NCBI GenBank assembly: GCA_947624725.1
Contig: CANQLP010000005.1
Location: forward strand, 27,059-91,058
DNA: 64,000 bases
From: an uncultured Clostridia bacterium
GTDB taxonomy: Bacteria; Bacillota_A; Clostridia; TANB77; CAG-508
Direction: 5' to 3'
Shown: one piece after another, positions 30,693 through 41,340 of the stretch
Position numbering within the stretch: position 1 is the stretch's first letter
How the letters are laid out: every line of letters begins with the position of its first letter
Program-made: the position numbers and the translations under genes
The notes under the pieces: model-generated
Seen by the model: only the letters and a program-made list of their open reading frames with translations
Database searches by the model: none
Told to the model about the DNA's origin: nothing

Positions 30693-30723
30693 TGCATGTA
30701 AATAAAATTTAATATAAATGTAA

Positions 30724-30751
30724 TTGCTTTGTAACATTTATATAGTATAAT
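30724..30751 (+). promoter_or_regulatory. Likely promoter of the surface-protein gene
   Basis: TTGCTT, a 16-base spacer, TATAAT, about 38 bases before the start codon. Confidence 0.55.
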
Positions 30752-30788
30752 AATTGTCGAAGAATAAGAGATTTAAGGAGGAAAACTT

Positions 30789-32543
30789 ATGAAAAAAGCA
30801 AAATTATTAGTATTAATACTTGCATTAATTGGTATGTTAATTTTTTTGATACCTAATGCATGTTTAGCAGATGAAACAGCAAAGGTAAAAGTAATAGAAG
30901 GAAAGAGTGAAACCATTAATCAAGAGTATGATGATATACAAACAGCACTTGATGCCCAAACAGATACTAATGAAGTTGAACTACAATTACAAGGAGATAT
31001 AACAAATGGAAAGGGATTCAAAGTACCAGAGAATAAGACTGTTACAATAGATTTTAACAGTTATACTTATACAGTTGATACTTCTTTAGTTGGCTCTTCA
31101 GGATATGAAACTAATGCTTGCCAATTATTAAAGGATGCAACAGTAACATTAAAAAATGGTACATTAGAAAGTAGTACAGCTGATATTTTAATTCAAAATT
31201 ATTCAAATTTGACAATTGAAAATATGACTCTTAACCATACAAAAGCTAAAGGTGAAGAGGGATATCCAATTGCTTTAAGTGTTAATAACGGTACTGTTAC
31301 TGTTAATGGCACAACATCTATTTCAAGTAAGAATATTGCACTTGATGTATATTATTGGAAGGAAAGATATGAAGCAGGACCTGATGTTACAGTAAATATA
31401 TCAGGAAAAGTTTCAGGAGATATATTTGTTAGATCTTCTGATGAAGAAGCACAACCTAACAATAGATTGACAATAACAAACATTGAACATACATCTGGTA
31501 ATTTCCAAGTTAGCGAAAAGTCAAAAGGCAATGTAACAATAAGTGGAGGAAAATTTAGTCAAGACGTAACTGAATTTGCAGATGAGGGATATACATGTGT
31601 TTCAAGAAATGGAAAATATTTAGTAGGACTTAAAGCAACAGCTATAAATTCAGCTGAAACTTTAGAATTAACAGTAGGAGACAGCGCTAATTTAAATGTA
31701 TCTATAGTACCACCAGAGACAGTAGAAACTTTATCATATGAGTGGGATAATAGAGCAGCAATAGATATTGCATCTAATGGTATAGTAACTGCAAAAGCAG
31801 AAGGAACAGTAAATATAACAATAAAAGTAGGAGACATCAACAAAAATTGCGTTGTAACAGTTAAAGCAAAAGAACCAGATCCTGAGGATCAAACAGGAAT
31901 AGTTACTCCAGAGGTTGTACCTTCAGAAGATACATTTAGCTTTGGAGTTGCAGTTAAAGATAAAAGCGAAGTTAGTAGAGTATTAAGAGAAACAATGAGG
32001 GATCCATCTAATTCATTATATGAACAAATTCAAAGCTATTTACAAACAGGAGCTGTTGTAACTTCTGAAGTACAGGTAAGCGAAATAACAGAAACAGAAA
32101 TTCCTGTAGATACTCTTAATGGCTTATTAACTACTGCTAAATTAGATGAGATAGTTAAATTTATCGATATATCAGTTGCAGTAAGTTCAAATGGTCAATC
32201 ATTAGGAAATCTTACAAAATTAAGTGAAAAGATTCCAATTACAATAAATATACCAACTGAACTTAGAAAAGAAAATAGAACATTCTATGTACTTAAATAT
32301 CATGATGGTAATGTAGAAAAATTAGCATTAACACAAAATGAAAATAGTTATTCATTCTATACTGATGAATTTTCAGTATTTGCTCTAGCATATGAAGATG
32401 GTATTGATGAAAACCCAAACGGAACAACAGATACACCAAAGACAGGGGATACTTTGGCAAATATGTTTGCAATATTAGTTATCCTTACAGCAGTAGCTCT
32501 AATAATAATTAGAATAACAAAGAAAAATAGATTAATGAAATAA
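30789..32543 (+). CDS. Sortase-anchored surface protein with beta-helix-like and Big2 domains
   Basis: 584 residues. A signal peptide (residues 1-27, ending in CLADE), a repeat-rich beta region (about 40-270) with strand-turn patterns like right-handed parallel beta helices, and a Big2-like Ig domain (about 280-360: ETLELTVGDSANLNVSIVP, GIVTAKAEGTVNITIKVG). A further beta domain follows. The C-terminus is a cell-wall sorting signal: TPKTGD, a hydrophobic helix and KKNRLMK. The TPKTG motif resembles the (S/P)PxTG signal used by class B sortase of Clostridioides difficile, and a class B sortase is encoded next. Confidence 0.82.
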   Translation: MKKAKLLVLILALIGMLIFLIPNACLADETAKVKVIEGKSETINQEYDDIQTALDAQTDTNEVELQLQGDITNGKGFKVPENKTVTIDFNSYTYTVDTSLVGSSGYETNACQLLKDATVTLKNGTLESSTADILIQNYSNLTIENMTLNHTKAKGEEGYPIALSVNNGTVTVNGTTSISSKNIALDVYYWKERYEAGPDVTVNISGKVSGDIFVRSSDEEAQPNNRLTITNIEHTSGNFQVSEKSKGNVTISGGKFSQDVTEFADEGYTCVSRNGKYLVGLKATAINSAETLELTVGDSANLNVSIVPPETVETLSYEWDNRAAIDIASNGIVTAKAEGTVNITIKVGDINKNCVVTVKAKEPDPEDQTGIVTPEVVPSEDTFSFGVAVKDKSEVSRVLRETMRDPSNSLYEQIQSYLQTGAVVTSEVQVSEITETEIPVDTLNGLLTTAKLDEIVKFIDISVAVSSNGQSLGNLTKLSEKIPITINIPTELRKENRTFYVLKYHDGNVEKLALTQNENSYSFYTDEFSVFALAYEDGIDENPNGTTDTPKTGDTLANMFAILVILTAVALIIIRITKKNRLMK

Positions 32544-32556
32544 AATGAGCTTAAAA

Positions 32557-32598
32557 ACAGAAGTAGGGAGTAGTATATCACCATTCCCTACTTTATCT
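32557..32598 (+). terminator. Hairpin terminator between the surface protein and sortase
   Basis: AAGTAGGGA and TCCCTACTT pair across a 13-base loop; the T tract is short and mixed. Confidence 0.6.
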
Positions 32599-32615
32599 TT
32601 AAAATGAGGATTAAT

Positions 32616-33458
32616 ATGAATTATTGGAAAAATTTATCTATTGAAAAGAAAATAACATGTATTTTAATACTAGTATTCAGTATTTCTTTAATATATATCA
32701 TTATATGGAGATATCAAATTGCAAATAATAAACAAGAAATTGCAAGTTTGGAAAGTGAAATCTTTTCTTATAACTACGAAGATGCTAATGTTATTGAAAC
32801 AAATAGTGAAGTAACTAATATAACTAATGAAACTAATGTAGTAAATGTCACTACAAATAATACTACTAATACTATGGTAAAGAATACAATAGTAGCACCT
32901 ACTAAAGATACAGTAAAATTAACTCCAGAAGAAGCAAGAAAGGCTGATTTTGAAAAATTACTTAGAGTAAATCCAGATGTAAAAGGATGGATAAAAATTG
33001 CAAGCCTAGGTATTAGTTATCCAATTGTACAATATAAGAATAATGATTATTACTTGACTAGGGATATATATAGGAGAAATAATGTATCTGGAAGTATATT
33101 TATAGATTATAGAAATCATGATTTCGAAGATACTAATACTATTATTTATGGGCATAATATGAAGAATGATTCTATGTTTGGAAAACTTGATATGATAAGA
33201 GAGGGTGTAGTTGGAAAAAATATAGAAATAGTAATTTTGACAAGTGATGCTACCTATAAATATGATGTATTTTCTGCTTATGAGATTAAGCCAGAAGAAT
33301 TTGATATGAATGCTAGTTTGAAATCAATATTAAATAAAAGTGAAATTGATTTTGAAAAACCAATACAAAAAGAAGATAAATATATAACGCTTTTCACATG
33401 CACAGATTCAGCAGAGAAGCGAACTGTTGTGCATGCGTATTTAAAAAATGATAATTAA
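32616..33458 (+). CDS. srtB: Class B sortase
   Basis: 280 residues from ATG 32616, chosen because GAGGA lies five bases upstream; ATG 32604 is in frame. An N-terminal membrane anchor (about 12-32) and a Thr/Asn-rich linker (about 55-90) lead to the sortase domain with NPDVKGWIKI, GSIFIDYRN, the His motif IIYGHNM and the Cys motif TLFTCTDSAEKRTVVHA. It cleaves sorting signals and links surface proteins to the cell wall. Its likely substrate is the neighbouring TPKTG protein. Confidence 0.92.
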   Translation: MNYWKNLSIEKKITCILILVFSISLIYIIIWRYQIANNKQEIASLESEIFSYNYEDANVIETNSEVTNITNETNVVNVTTNNTTNTMVKNTIVAPTKDTVKLTPEEARKADFEKLLRVNPDVKGWIKIASLGISYPIVQYKNNDYYLTRDIYRRNNVSGSIFIDYRNHDFEDTNTIIYGHNMKNDSMFGKLDMIREGVVGKNIEIVILTSDATYKYDVFSAYEIKPEEFDMNASLKSILNKSEIDFEKPIQKEDKYITLFTCTDSAEKRTVVHAYLKNDN

Positions 33459-33572
33459 TAAGTAAATGTATTGACATGAAGACAAAGTATTGATAAAATA
33501 TATTAAAGTGTAATATGATGTTTTTTACAAAAGAATTACAAAAATACACAAGAGAAAGCGAGGACAAGAAAA

Positions 33573-34739
33573 TTGCGAAACATTAGTATTGAAAGAATTA
33601 GTAAAAAAGAAAATGGAATTACATTAGTGGCGTTAATTATTACTGTTATAGTGTTAATTATATTAGCTGCAATATCAATAAATGCATTAGTAAGTGGTGG
33701 ATTTATTAATTTAGCAGTTAAGAGTACACAAGATTATGCAAATGCCCAAGAATATGAAGGTGGAGTTATGCAAAATTATACTAATCTTTTAGAGCAAGTT
33801 GTAAGCAATTTAACCTCTAAATATGTATCATTAGGATCAAGTGATGTTTCACCTAAAAATTATGGAGAATATGTAGATTTAGGAATAGATTTAAATGGTG
33901 AAAATGGTTCATTAGATGATTGGCAAATATTTTATAGAGATGAACAAAATAGAGTCTTCTTGATTTCAGCAGATTGCATACCTACCTCAAAAATAACTAG
34001 TACAATGCAATCACAAGCAGGATTAACAATGCCTTCAAAATATGGAGTATCTTGGCAGAGTGCTCCAGCTTCATATAATTGTTATGATGGAAAAAATGAA
34101 GCAAATAATACTAAAGCACAATGTATATTCCCGGATATATTTTTATCAAAAAATTATAGCATAGCAGATCACTCAACAGGTGATAAACAATATGCAAATT
34201 CACTATGTGTATCAAAGTTGCTATGTAATGATATTTGGAAAAATTTAGTTTCTGGAACTCCTAAAGCAAGTTTTGTACAATATGTTTCAGGTTCTCCAAC
34301 TCTAGAAATGTGGGCAAAAAGCTGGAATGCAAAATATGGTGCAGGTGGAAGCAAAATAACTGAAGAAGATGTAGGAATAACAGTTGATGGAGAAGATGCT
34401 GGAGAGTATGGATATTATATAACTAGGTCGGATTATTCACAATCTTTAACTAATTCAAAAGGATATATAAAAGCAAAGGCAGAAAATGAGGAAGAAAAAG
34501 ATAATCTATACTTCCCTCATACAGGTCCAACTGATGGATGTAGTGGATATTTTCTTGCAAGTCCTTCTGCATTATTACAAAAATTTATAATAAAAGTTGC
34601 ATATAACGGAGAATTAGGCACGATGTCACATTCCGACTATGGATATGGTTTAAGACCTATAATAGTACTTGATTCAAAAGTAGTTTTAAGACAAGCAACA
34701 GAAGATGGCAGAACATTTTATTCAGTTTCTGATAGATAA
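33573..34739 (+). CDS. Prepilin-like secreted protein with DUF6273-like C-terminus
   Basis: 388 residues. The N-terminus KKENGITLVALIITVIVLIILAAISI is a class III prepilin signal: a basic leader, then Gly and a long hydrophobic helix. The C-terminal region (about 120-388), with GYFLASPSALL and GYGLRPIIVLDSKV, resembles the DUF6273-type domain found on many gut Clostridia surface proteins. The start is TTG 33573 after GCGAGGAC. No pilus assembly genes are present here. It probably serves as a minor pilin-like surface protein. Confidence 0.65.
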   Translation: MRNISIERISKKENGITLVALIITVIVLIILAAISINALVSGGFINLAVKSTQDYANAQEYEGGVMQNYTNLLEQVVSNLTSKYVSLGSSDVSPKNYGEYVDLGIDLNGENGSLDDWQIFYRDEQNRVFLISADCIPTSKITSTMQSQAGLTMPSKYGVSWQSAPASYNCYDGKNEANNTKAQCIFPDIFLSKNYSIADHSTGDKQYANSLCVSKLLCNDIWKNLVSGTPKASFVQYVSGSPTLEMWAKSWNAKYGAGGSKITEEDVGITVDGEDAGEYGYYITRSDYSQSLTNSKGYIKAKAENEEEKDNLYFPHTGPTDGCSGYFLASPSALLQKFIIKVAYNGELGTMSHSDYGYGLRPIIVLDSKVVLRQATEDGRTFYSVSDR

Positions 34740-34757
34740 TATATAAAAGGAAAAATA

Positions 34758-35900
34758 ATGGAAAAAAATATAGAACTTGAAAACCTTGAGGATGTAAATA
34801 CAAAGGATTCTACACAAGTGGAATCTGTTAAAGGTAAAGAAAGAGAATTAAATTTTGAACTACTAAGGATATTTTGTGCATTTATTATAGTGGTTACACA
34901 TTTTTGGGGATTTATGCATTTAGGAGAATACTCTCATATTAGAGAGCCAATATATAGCTTAGTTCGTGCTTTTACAAATATATTAGGGGGATACGGAGTT
35001 AATTGTTTTATCTTGATAAGTGGATATTTCTTATCAGATTCAAAGTTCAAATCAAAGAAATTATTAAAAATAATTTTGCAAGTTGCATTTTGCTCTATAT
35101 TTTTAGATATATGTTATTTAGCATATACAAGAGAAGTAACTGGGATAAAAGAAATAATAAGCAATTTGTTTCCAATATTACATAAAACATATTGGTTCCC
35201 TACTACTTATGTAGGACTTTATTTGATTTTCCCTTTAATAAATAAATTGGTTGATAATTTAACTCAAACAGGACATGGCAAACTTATAGTACTTCTTACA
35301 ATTATATTTAGTATATTGCCTACAATTTTTATGGGAGTACTTCCATGGTATAGTGATTTGTTATTATTTGTATATTTATATTTAATAGCAGCATATATAA
35401 GAAAGTACAATATAAATTACAAAGATAATAAAAGATTATTGCTTACAATTGCAATTATGATAATAGTAATGTATTTAATAACAGTACTATTTATGTGGGT
35501 AAAATTACCAGTAGAAGAAGCATTTTTTGCAGAAGCGAAAAGTTCAATATTTATGCTAATATTATCTGTTGCAACATTTTTATTATTTAAAAATATAAAA
35601 ATAAAAGAAAATAAAATAGTTCCATTTTTAGCAAAAGCAACATTTGGTGTATATTTATGGCATATGCATGTAGATTTTAGCAAAGTAATTATGAATCAAA
35701 TTAGTAAAGAGCTTACTAATTATAATAACCCAACAGTTTTGCAATATATTGTATATCTTATAATAGGCTCAATTATTGTTTATGCAATATGCACAATCCT
35801 TGATACTTTAAGGCGAAAATGCTTAGAAGAACCATTATTTAAAACAAAGAAGTTTGATAAATATTTTGAAAAGATAGATAAATTTTTTGAATTTGAATAG
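34758..35900 (+). CDS. Acyltransferase-3 family membrane protein
   Basis: 380 residues with about ten membrane helices. The opening ELNFELLRIFCAFIIVVTHFWG contains the family His in helix 1, and LWHMHVDF-like features follow near the end. Such enzymes O-acetylate or otherwise acylate surface polysaccharides. It opens the exopolysaccharide locus. AAAAGGAAAAATA precedes the ATG. Confidence 0.82.
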   Translation: MEKNIELENLEDVNTKDSTQVESVKGKERELNFELLRIFCAFIIVVTHFWGFMHLGEYSHIREPIYSLVRAFTNILGGYGVNCFILISGYFLSDSKFKSKKLLKIILQVAFCSIFLDICYLAYTREVTGIKEIISNLFPILHKTYWFPTTYVGLYLIFPLINKLVDNLTQTGHGKLIVLLTIIFSILPTIFMGVLPWYSDLLLFVYLYLIAAYIRKYNINYKDNKRLLLTIAIMIIVMYLITVLFMWVKLPVEEAFFAEAKSSIFMLILSVATFLLFKNIKIKENKIVPFLAKATFGVYLWHMHVDFSKVIMNQISKELTNYNNPTVLQYIVYLIIGSIIVYAICTILDTLRRKCLEEPLFKTKKFDKYFEKIDKFFEFE

Positions 35901-35904
35901 AACT

Positions 35905-35937
35905 AGAAGCAAGCGTTTTGTTTGCTTCTTTTTTTAT
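35905..35937 (+). terminator. Rho-independent terminator
   Basis: AGAAGCAA pairs with TTGCTTCT, followed by a T run, directly after the acyltransferase gene. Confidence 0.85.
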
Positions 35938-36042
35938 TCTACAAAAAATGTGAATATATTATGAAATTACTTGATATTTTTTTCTATATTTTATATAATA
36001 TGGATATATTTGCGAATTTTAAAAATTATGGAGGAAAAAATA

Positions 36043-37080
36043 ATGTTTTGCGCTTTAATTATGGCAGGAGGCAAGGGAACAAGATTCTGGCCAAAGTCTA
36101 CAGATAAGCTACCTAAACAGTTTTTGAATTTGATAGATACAGAAAAAACAATGATACAACTAACATATGAAAGACTACTTAAAATTATGCCAAAAGAAAG
36201 AATCTTTGTTGTAACAGGAGAAAAATATAAAGAATTAGTAAAGAAAAACTTAAGTGATTTACCAGAAAGAAATATAATAGTTGAACCAGAAGGAAGAAAT
36301 ACTGCACCATGTATTTTATTAAGCAGTTTATATATAAGAGAGCTTTATAATGATGCAACTATTTGTGTTGTACCATCAGATCACGCAATTAAAGATACAG
36401 ATAGATTTTGCGAAATACTAGAAAAAGCTCAAAATTATGTAGAAACAGAAAATAAAAATGCTATTGTTACAATAGGCATAACACCAGATAGACCCGAGAC
36501 AGGATACGGCTATATAAAGACAGAAAAAAGTGATAAAGATATAATAAAAGTTGAAAAGTTTGTTGAAAAACCAGATTTAGAAACTGCAAAGGAATATTTA
36601 AAATCAGGAATGTATTTATGGAATGCAGGTATGTTTATATTTGATGTAAATAATATGTTACAGGAATTACAAGAAAACTACTCAAGCTATGATATTTTGT
36701 CAAAATTGCCAAGTATAAATGATGAAAATTATAAAGAAGAATTAAAAGAAGTTTATCCAAAATGTGAATCTATATCAATAGACTATGCAGTAATGGAAAA
36801 ATCACCAAATATATATGTAGTTCCAGGAGATTTTGGCTGGGATGACATAGGAAAATGGAATTCATTAGAAAGATACATAAAGAAGGATGAAAATGGAAAT
36901 ATTCTAAATGGAAATGTTGAAATGTTAAATTCAAAAGATAATATTGTTTATGCAGGTAATAAAAAGGTAATATTATTAGATGCAGATGATATTTTCTGCA
37001 TAGATACAGATGATGTTTTAGTTATTGGAAAAAGACAGAGTATTAACCATGTTCATGAGTTAAGAGCAAAGTTTATGTAG
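36043..37080 (+). CDS. manC: Mannose-1-phosphate guanylyltransferase
   Basis: 345 residues. Makes GDP-mannose from mannose-1-phosphate and GTP. The signature GGKGTRFWPKSTDKLPKQF is at the N-terminus, with VEPEGRNTAPC and FVEKPDLETA following. The length matches the single-domain GMP form. The start is ATG 36043 behind GGAGGAAAAAATA; an upstream in-frame ATG 35971 lacks a ribosome binding site. It supplies GDP-mannose to gmd downstream. Confidence 0.93.
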   Translation: MFCALIMAGGKGTRFWPKSTDKLPKQFLNLIDTEKTMIQLTYERLLKIMPKERIFVVTGEKYKELVKKNLSDLPERNIIVEPEGRNTAPCILLSSLYIRELYNDATICVVPSDHAIKDTDRFCEILEKAQNYVETENKNAIVTIGITPDRPETGYGYIKTEKSDKDIIKVEKFVEKPDLETAKEYLKSGMYLWNAGMFIFDVNNMLQELQENYSSYDILSKLPSINDENYKEELKEVYPKCESISIDYAVMEKSPNIYVVPGDFGWDDIGKWNSLERYIKKDENGNILNGNVEMLNSKDNIVYAGNKKVILLDADDIFCIDTDDVLVIGKRQSINHVHELRAKFM

Positions 37081-37145
37081 TCAAATTCCTGTAAGAATTT
37101 GAAATTTTACTATGTGTGTTTTTATAGAAAGGAATGATGTAATAT

Positions 37146-38244
37146 ATGAAGGTTGCAATTGTAGCAGATTGGCTTACAAACATGGGAGGCTCTGAACAAG
37201 TTATAATTAATCTACATAAATGCTTTCCAGATGCACCAATCTATACTACTTTTTATAATCCAGAGAAAATGGATCCAATATTTAAAGAGATGAATATAAT
37301 TACATCATCTTTGCAAAAAAAGAATAAAGAGTATAATCACAAAAAATACTTACCATTTATGCCAAAAGCATTTGAAGATTTTAATCTAAATGAATATGAT
37401 GTTGTAATTAGTAGTACTTCAAGTTGTGCAAAAGGGGTAATTACTGGAGCAAATACTCTTCATGTATGCTATTGTTATACACCTATGCGCTATGCATGGG
37501 AGATGAGAGATGAATATACAGATGGTATGTCTAAATTTAAGACAAAACTTATTAGATATTTTATGAATTATATGAGACTTTGGGACTATCAAGCAGCCCA
37601 AAGACCAGATGAAATGATTGCAATATCAAACGAGGTTAGAAGAAGAATAAAGAAAACATATGGAAGAGATGTAGATGTAATATTTCCACCTGTTAGAGCA
37701 AATCTATTTACTCCTTCAGATGAAACAAAAGATTATTATTTTGTTGTATCAAGACTTGTAAAATATAAAAGATTTGATATAGCAGTAGAGGCATGTTCAA
37801 AACTACATAAAAAATTAGTAATTATCGGAGATGGACCAGAAAGAGAAAATCTAGAAAAAATTGCAGATAAAGAATATGTAACTTTCATGGGAAGACAACC
37901 AGATGATGTTGTAAAAAAATATATGTCAGAATGCAAAGGTTTCCTATTCCCTGGAGAAGAAGATTTTGGAATTGTTGTACTAGAAGCTGAAAGCTCAGGA
38001 GTTCCAGTTATTGCATATGGAAAGGGAGGAGCAGTAGATACAGTAGTAGACCGGAAAAACAGGAGTGCTTTTTAAAGAACAATCTGCAAGCTCATTAATG
38101 GATGCAATAAAGAAATTTGAGAGTATGACATTTGACCAAAACGAGATTAGAAATCATGCAATGAAATTTGATGAAGAAAACTTTAGAAAACAAATTTTAG
38201 AATATGTAAATAAAAAATATAAAGATAAAATGGGAGATAATTAA
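37146..38244 (+). CDS. GT4 glycosyltransferase, one CGG +1 site
   Basis: About 365 residues. GT-B fold: N-terminal MKVAIVADWLTNMGGSEQV, a C-terminal nucleotide-sugar half with VVSRLVKYKRFDIAVEAC and the EEDFGIVVLEAESSGVPVIAY motif. The CGG at 38052 falls just after that motif; skipping the C gives VVDGKTGVLF and the final helix. The stop is immediately followed by the gmd start, so the unshifted product would also break the coupling. It is likely a mannosyl- or rhamnosyltransferase, by context only. Confidence 0.88.
38052..38054 (+). other. In-frame CGG +1 recoding site, first GT4 gene
   Basis: CGG follows GAC. Skipping the C gives VVDGKTGVLFKEQ, the GxTG turn conserved in GT4 enzymes. Confidence 0.9.
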
Positions 38245-39261
38245 ATGAAAAGAGCATTAATCACAGGAATTACAGGACAAGATGGGTCATATCTTGCAGA
38301 ATTACTGCTAGAAAAGGGATACAAGGTATATGGAATTTGGAGAAGAAAGAGTACAGTAGATTATGGAAATATTGAGCATTTAAAGAATAAAGTAGAATTA
38401 ATTTATGCAGACATGACAGATCTTGCATCATTAATAAGAGCTTTGAAAATATCTATGCCAGATGAAGTATATAATTTAGCAGCACAAAGCTTTGTTGCAA
38501 CATCATGGGATACACCAATTGGAACTGCTGAAATAGATGGAATAGGTGTACTTAATATGTTAGAAGCTATAAGAACAGTTAAGCCAGATGCTAGATTTTA
38601 TCAAGCATCTACAAGTGAGATGTTTGGAAAAGTCCAAGCTATACCACAAAATGAAGATACACCTTTTTATCCAAGAAGCCCATATGGAGTGGCAAAACTT
38701 TATGGACATTGGATAACGAAAAATTACAGAGAAAGCTTTGGAATGTATGCATGTTCTGGAATATTATTTAACCATGAATCAGAAAGAAGAGGAATTGAAT
38801 TTGTAACTAGAAAAATAACTATGGCCGTCGCAAAGATAAAAAATGGTTTGCAAGGCACATTAGAACTTGGAAACTTAAGCGCAAAGAGAGATTGGGGCTA
38901 TTCTAAAGATTATGTAGAGGCAATGTATCTTATGCTTCAGCAAGAAAAGCCTGATGACTATGTTGTTGCAACAGGTGAAACACATGAAGTTAGAGAATTT
39001 GTAACTCTTGCATTTGAAAATGCTGGTATGGAAATTGAATGGCATGGAGAAGGCGAAAATGAATATGGAACACTTAAAGGAACAGACAAAGTAGTTGTAA
39101 AAGTAAATCCAAAATACTTTAGACCAGCTGAAGTAGAACTTTTAATTGGAGACCAAACAAAAGCAGAAACAAAACTTGGTTGGAAAAGAAAAGTAGATTT
39201 TAAAGAGCTTGTAAAAATAATGGTAGAACATGACTTAAAGCTTATAGAGCAAGGAAAATAA
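38245..39261 (+). CDS. gmd: GDP-mannose 4,6-dehydratase
   Basis: 338 residues. [19 protein letters not shown]ossmann motif, [10 protein letters not shown], the catalytic YGVAK tyrosine/lysine pair and FNHESERRG. It converts GDP-mannose to GDP-4-keto-6-deoxymannose. The start abuts the preceding stop. It is an ordinary uninterrupted frame with no CGG codon. Confidence 0.95.
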   Translation: MKRALITGITGQDGSYLAELLLEKGYKVYGIWRRKSTVDYGNIEHLKNKVELIYADMTDLASLIRALKISMPDEVYNLAAQSFVATSWDTPIGTAEIDGIGVLNMLEAIRTVKPDARFYQASTSEMFGKVQAIPQNEDTPFYPRSPYGVAKLYGHWITKNYRESFGMYACSGILFNHESERRGIEFVTRKITMAVAKIKNGLQGTLELGNLSAKRDWGYSKDYVEAMYLMLQQEKPDDYVVATGETHEVREFVTLAFENAGMEIEWHGEGENEYGTLKGTDKVVVKVNPKYFRPAEVELLIGDQTKAETKLGWKRKVDFKELVKIMVEHDLKLIEQGK

Positions 39262-39283
39262 TGAAAGGAATTAATTTTGTACA

Positions 39284-40223
39284 ATGAATAGGGTATTTAT
39301 TATTGGTGCTAATGGCTTTGTAGGAGAATATCTTATTAAAGAATTTTTAGAAAGTAATAAAAACTATGAAATTATTGCAAGTGATGTAGCAGAAAAATGT
39401 AAGTTTAATTACCCAGTAAGCTATGAAAAAGTAAATATTTTAGATAAAGATAATATAATATCTGTGCTAAAAAATTATAAGCCAGAATATATTATTAATT
39501 TAGCTGCAATTAGCTCAGTTGGTCTATCTTGGAATAAGCCAGCTGATACAATGAATGTAAATGTAATTGGAACTATAAATATATTAGAAGCAGTAAAAGA
39601 TATTTGCCCAAATTCTAAAGTGCTTCTTATAGGTTCTAGTGAAGAATACATTCAAAAAGAAGTTCCATTAAAAGAAACAGATTTACTAGATGGCAATAAT
39701 CCATATGGAATTTCAAAAATTGCAGCAGAAAATATTGCTAAAATGTATGCAAAAACTTATGGCTTAAGCATAGTCTGCACAAGGAGTTTTAACCACACAG
39801 GAATTCGGACAAGCAGATAATTTTGCAATTCCAAGTTTTTGCAAGCAAATTGCTGAAATAGAAAAATCAGAAAAAGATGGTAAGATATATGTTGGTAATT
39901 TATCATCATATAGAGATATTTCAGATGTAAAGGCTGTTGCAAAAATATATAGGATTTTACTTGAAAATCATGAAAAAAGATTTGACATTTTTAATGTAGG
40001 TTCTGGGAAATCTTATAAATTAGAAGAAATATTAAAAAGGATAATTAGCTTTTCTACAAAGAATATAGAAATTGTAGTAGATGAAAATAAATTAAGAAAC
40101 ATTGATACTCCATATATCTGTGCAGATATTACCAAAATTTCAAAGATTATAGAAAAGGAAAATATACAAAATGATTTAAGTAAGGTTTTGCAGGATATGT
40201 ATGAATATTATAAACAAAATTAA
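39284..40223 (+). CDS. rmd: GDP-4-keto-6-deoxymannose reductase-like enzyme, one CGG +1 site
   Basis: About 312 residues. An SDR fold with GANGFVGEYLIKEFL, the catalytic NPYGISKIAAE (Tyr/Lys) and FNHTGIGQADNFAIPSF. Placed directly after gmd it most likely reduces the keto intermediate to GDP-D-rhamnose; the family also includes related reductases. CGG 39806 is in the substrate loop; skipping the C joins FNHTGI to GQADNF. The start is probably ATG 39284; no strong ribosome binding site is evident beyond GAAAGGAATT. Confidence 0.85.
39806..39808 (+). other. In-frame CGG +1 recoding site, rmd-like gene
   Basis: CGG follows ATT. Skipping the C gives NHTGIGQADNF, as in homologous reductases (HTGPGQ type). 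Confidence 0.91.
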
Positions 40224-40243
40224 GGAAAGTGGTTGAAAAATAA

Positions 40244-41323
40244 ATGAAAGTCGCAGTAGATGCTAGAATGTATAATATGTCTGGTATTGGAACATATATA
40301 CAAAACTTGATGAAGAATAATTGTTATGATGTTGCACTTGGAAATATATCAGAATTAAAAAATGTGAAAGAAGTAGAGAGAATTATAGAATTTTCATCTC
40401 CAATATATGGAATTAAAGAACAACTTAAATTTCCATATAAGGAGCTTAAAAAAGAAAATGTAGATCTTTTACATGTTCCACATTATAATGTACCAATTTT
40501 TTATAGAGGAGATATGATAGTTACAATACATGATTTAACTCATCTTGTTTATGAAGAATTTTTACCAAATAAACTTGCAAAATATTATGCTAAAATAATG
40601 ATGCAAATTGCAATAAAAAAATCAAAATATGTTCTTACAGTATCAGAAAATACTAAAAAAGATATATTAAAATATTTTAAAGTGGATGAAGGGAAAATTA
40701 AAGTAGTCAAATTAGGTGTTAAGGATATATACCCAAAACCGAAAGAAAAAATAGAGTATTTATATGATAAATTTAATATTCCAAAAGACAAGAAAATACT
40801 TATGTATGTTGGAAATCTTAAGGAGCATAAAAACCTAGAAAGATTACTACAGGCTTTTGGTAAATTAAAAGAAAAAGAAAATTGTGTTTTACTATTAGTA
40901 GGTAAAGCATTTGAAAAATATGCAATTTTGGAAAAAAAGGAAGAAGAATTAAAGATTTCATCAAATGTAATACATACAGGAATTGTTACAGATGAAGAAC
41001 TTTTGGATTTATATAATCTGGCAGATCTGTTTATATTTCCTTCGCTTTATGAAGGATTTGGACTTCCAGTAATTGAAGCACTAGCATGTGGTACTAAAGT
41101 TGTGTCATCTAATACATCATCACTTCCAGAGGTTGGAGGAGATGTTGTCAAATATTTTGATCCAAAAAATGTGGACGAGATGGCAAAAGTAATTGAGGAA
41201 GAATTAAATAGGGAAGATACTGAAGAAGATAAGCAAAGAAGAATTGCTTGGGCAAGTAGATTTAATTGGAAAGATACTAGCCGTAAAATACGCGAAATAT
41301 TCGAATTATGTGATAAACAATAG
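40244..41323 (+). CDS. GT4 glycosyltransferase
   Basis: 359 residues. MKVAVDARMYNMSGIGTYIQNL start, TIHDLTHLVYEEF, YVGNLKEHKNLERLLQAF and SLYEGFGLPVIEALACG: the mannosyl/rhamnosyltransferase group resembling WbaZ. It lies in the exopolysaccharide locus between rmd and the polymerase. No CGG codon. Confidence 0.88.
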   Translation: MKVAVDARMYNMSGIGTYIQNLMKNNCYDVALGNISELKNVKEVERIIEFSSPIYGIKEQLKFPYKELKKENVDLLHVPHYNVPIFYRGDMIVTIHDLTHLVYEEFLPNKLAKYYAKIMMQIAIKKSKYVLTVSENTKKDILKYFKVDEGKIKVVKLGVKDIYPKPKEKIEYLYDKFNIPKDKKILMYVGNLKEHKNLERLLQAFGKLKEKENCVLLLVGKAFEKYAILEKKEEELKISSNVIHTGIVTDEELLDLYNLADLFIFPSLYEGFGLPVIEALACGTKVVSSNTSSLPEVGGDVVKYFDPKNVDEMAKVIEEELNREDTEEDKQRRIAWASRFNWKDTSRKIREIFELCDKQ

Positions 41324-41340
41324 GGAGATGGAGATAAACA

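Noticed and set aside
35922..36107. Small frame overlapping the manC start
   Set aside because: It runs out of frame over the conserved GGKGTRFWP motif and has no independent support.
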